Below are positions 62,180 through 64,000 of a stretch of 64,000 nt of DNA, piece after piece. Every line of letters begins with the position of its first letter. Within the stretch, counting starts at the first letter, position 1. Made by a program: the position numbers and the translations under genes. The DNA comes from Lineus longissimus. Taxonomy: Eukaryota; Nemertea; Pilidiophora; Heteronemertea; Lineidae. Under the pieces are notes generated by a model. It ran no database searches and had not been told where the DNA came from. It saw only the letters and a program-made list of their open reading frames with translations. The stretch spans positions 7,258,501 through 7,322,500 of the forward strand of contig NC_088313.1 of assembly GCF_910592395.1 (NCBI RefSeq). The letters are read 5' to 3'.

Positions 62180-62937
62180 ACTCTGGAATGGTGAAATTTG
62201 AGCGACTTCAACAGGCACAGTGCATGCAAAAATTCCATAATCTAAAAACTATTCTATACCGAGCTACTTACTCTCAAGTTACTATTCATGCATGCATATC
62301 AATATTGTTCTCCAAATCGGATCACAAATAGTCATTGAAAGTGCACAAAAAAACCCAATCACCTAATGAGCCCCACTGACGTGAACACAGCCTGCCATGA
62401 CGTCACAATCAACCAAATATAGATATTGCACACTCTCTTTCGGTACTTGTAGTAAACTCCAAACCGGCGGGACATTTCGAATCCGGTCAATGCCTGAGGC
62501 TTAAGCTATCGTTGCGACATCTGCCATGTCTGCGGTGAATGGCGATTAGACAAGGTTCGTTTCTTTATCCGAGTGCTAGAACGATCGAATTACTTGCCGA
62601 ACTGCCCAACTGTGCTTGCGAACATCGACTCTAACCAGTCACGCATCAAAGACTAGTTCTTAGGCGGGTGATGTTTGGCTGATTGTGACATCACAGCATG
62701 CTGTGTTCACGTCGGATCTTACAGGATGAAAAAGCTTTTCGCCATTTTGTCACATCAGTGGTGCTCGTTGGGTGGTTGGGTTTTTTGCACGCTTTTAATG
62801 ACTATTTGTGATCCGATTTGGAGAACAATGGATGAGGAGTAACTTGAGAGTAAGCAGCTCGGTAAAGAATAGTTTGTGGAATTTTTGCATGCATTGTCTG
62901 CTTGTTGAAGACGCTTAAATTTCACCATTCCAGAGTC
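62180..62937. repeat. Fold-back element
   Basis: Arms of about 240 bp (62180–62420 and 62690–62937) are inverted copies sharing 'actctggaatggtgaaattt', 'ctccaaatcggatcacaaat' and 'gacgtgaacacagc'. No coding region. Confidence 0.75.
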
Positions 62938-64000
62938 AACACTTTATTACCATTCTCTGAGACATCATAGATCATCTCACTGTGCTCGGAGCTAAAGACA
63001 TGAAAGAGCTAGCATCCACCAGGTATTAAAGTCATCAAAATAAAATTTAGTAGCCATAAACGAAAGAAGTACACCGTAAAACGCATTTCCTGAAAATTTC
63101 ATGACATTTGGGTGTAAGATAAAGGAGAAGATGTCTAAAATAACAGTCACAAGGCTCCTGCCCGGCCGGGGAGGCGGGGGGGGGGGTCACTATCCATAAC
63201 ATGTGTAGAGCATCCTCGGTGGCCCCCCCCCTACTGAGAAATGTGTGCGTGATGGGGTGTTTTTTTGGACTTGAATGCAGGACCCACGCAGGGCACAGAG
63301 AGCCCCTGATTTCAGTCCGACCCAACAGGGTTAACTTCGCCAACATCCCACACCACAAGGCCATAGACCTCGAAATTACCGTGCACTGCATGGTCACACA
63401 TTAGGCTTCTCGCTTTCCCACTATGCCTGCTGGCCGCAGTCCAGTCCCAAGAGATCTTATGGAAATTCAGAAATATAAACATACTCCGACAAGTGTCTAC
63501 TATCGAGGTCAGACCATACTCGCTCATCCAAACTTCCCATCGGATTTCACAACAAAATGGAAGCATGGGGGGAGGCGATGAAAAACATGCCAGCAAGAGG
63601 GGAGATTGGGAAAGGTTGGGCCCAGCAGCCTGGAGTGGGTCTTTTGAATTTGAAAATTACAAGTATGCTCTAAACATGTTGGAGAGTGACCCCCTGTAGT
63701 ATTGGGAAGCCCAATCATTCTTGTAGTTGAATCCAACATGGCCGCCGACTGGGTGGTTGACGCTGGTACATTTTAGACAACAACTCGCTAAGGTCTCATT
63801 AGGGATTTTTTTTTTGTTTTCATGCACGGCCAGCCCCTAACCGTAGTTCCTAATAAACTTTGAATTTGTCAGTTTTCGGGTCAAATGGTCGTGCAGGACC
63901 ATCTGTTATACTAGGAATGGGGTCATCCAGCCTATTTTTGTAAATGAGAAGCTTTGGCAATTTGGCCGATATCAAGATATTTTGAATAATTTCCTGGAAA

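Larger units (their letters stand above)
60470..64000. other. Non-coding host DNA with repeats
   Basis: No gene supported. It contains the ATGGCCGCC motif cluster at 61128–61496, a fold-back element at 62180–62937, a poly-G tract near 63175–63187 and a block at 63790–63860 similar to 54040–54135. Confidence 0.6.

Overview
The window is nuclear DNA of an invertebrate animal, probably marine. The evidence is introns with GT–AG sites, CR1/L2-like LINEs, PIF/Harbinger and TTAA-type transposons, a small LTR element and two Polinton/Maverick viruses. I cannot name the species. No tRNA, rRNA or CRISPR array was seen.

Layout. (1) 1–7498 is the end of one Polinton, running off the left edge, with its genes on the minus strand apart from a plus-strand fragment at 1–306. 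(2) 7499–30728 is a mosaic of nested repeats. LINE-A (minus strand, about 9.95–23.9 kb) is split by a TIR element (10237–13598, which contains another at 10890–13425) and by a Harbinger element (14046–22836, which contains a TTAA-flanked element at 16103–21365). LINE-B (minus strand, 26.1–49.4 kb) is split by a 1.66-kb LTR element (27580–29238) and by the second Polinton. (3) 30729–49200 is a complete 18,472-bp Polinton with a 6-bp target duplication (TACTTG), AG...CT ends and about 231-bp terminal inverted repeats. (4) 49201–64000 is repeat-rich host DNA with one two-exon transposon-like gene (56964–60467) that carries an in-frame stop.

The complete Polinton encodes a protein-primed family B DNA polymerase, an RVE integrase with chromodomain, an A32/FtsK-HerA-type packaging ATPase, a double-jelly-roll major capsid protein, two penton-like minor capsid proteins, an HNH-type zinc protein, a zinc-ribbon protein that may be a late transcription factor, several membrane proteins and a long coiled-coil/membrane protein with a hypervariable N-terminus. 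Integrase inserts, PolB replicates from the termini, capsid proteins form the shell and the ATPase packages DNA. No adenain-like protease was recognised.

The most striking feature is a family of 27-bp double-hairpin repeats scattered through both Polintons, inside reading frames as well as between genes. Each has two 4-bp stems with 3-nt loops (GAGC/GCTC and GGAC/GTCC) and many copies are flanked by 3-bp direct repeats, giving frame-neutral 30-bp insertions. Comparing the two Polintons shows two filled sites against empty ones, tandem copy-number changes and compensatory stem changes. They look like a miniature mobile element living inside a virus-like transposon, similar in form to the double-hairpin elements of fungal mitochondrial DNA.
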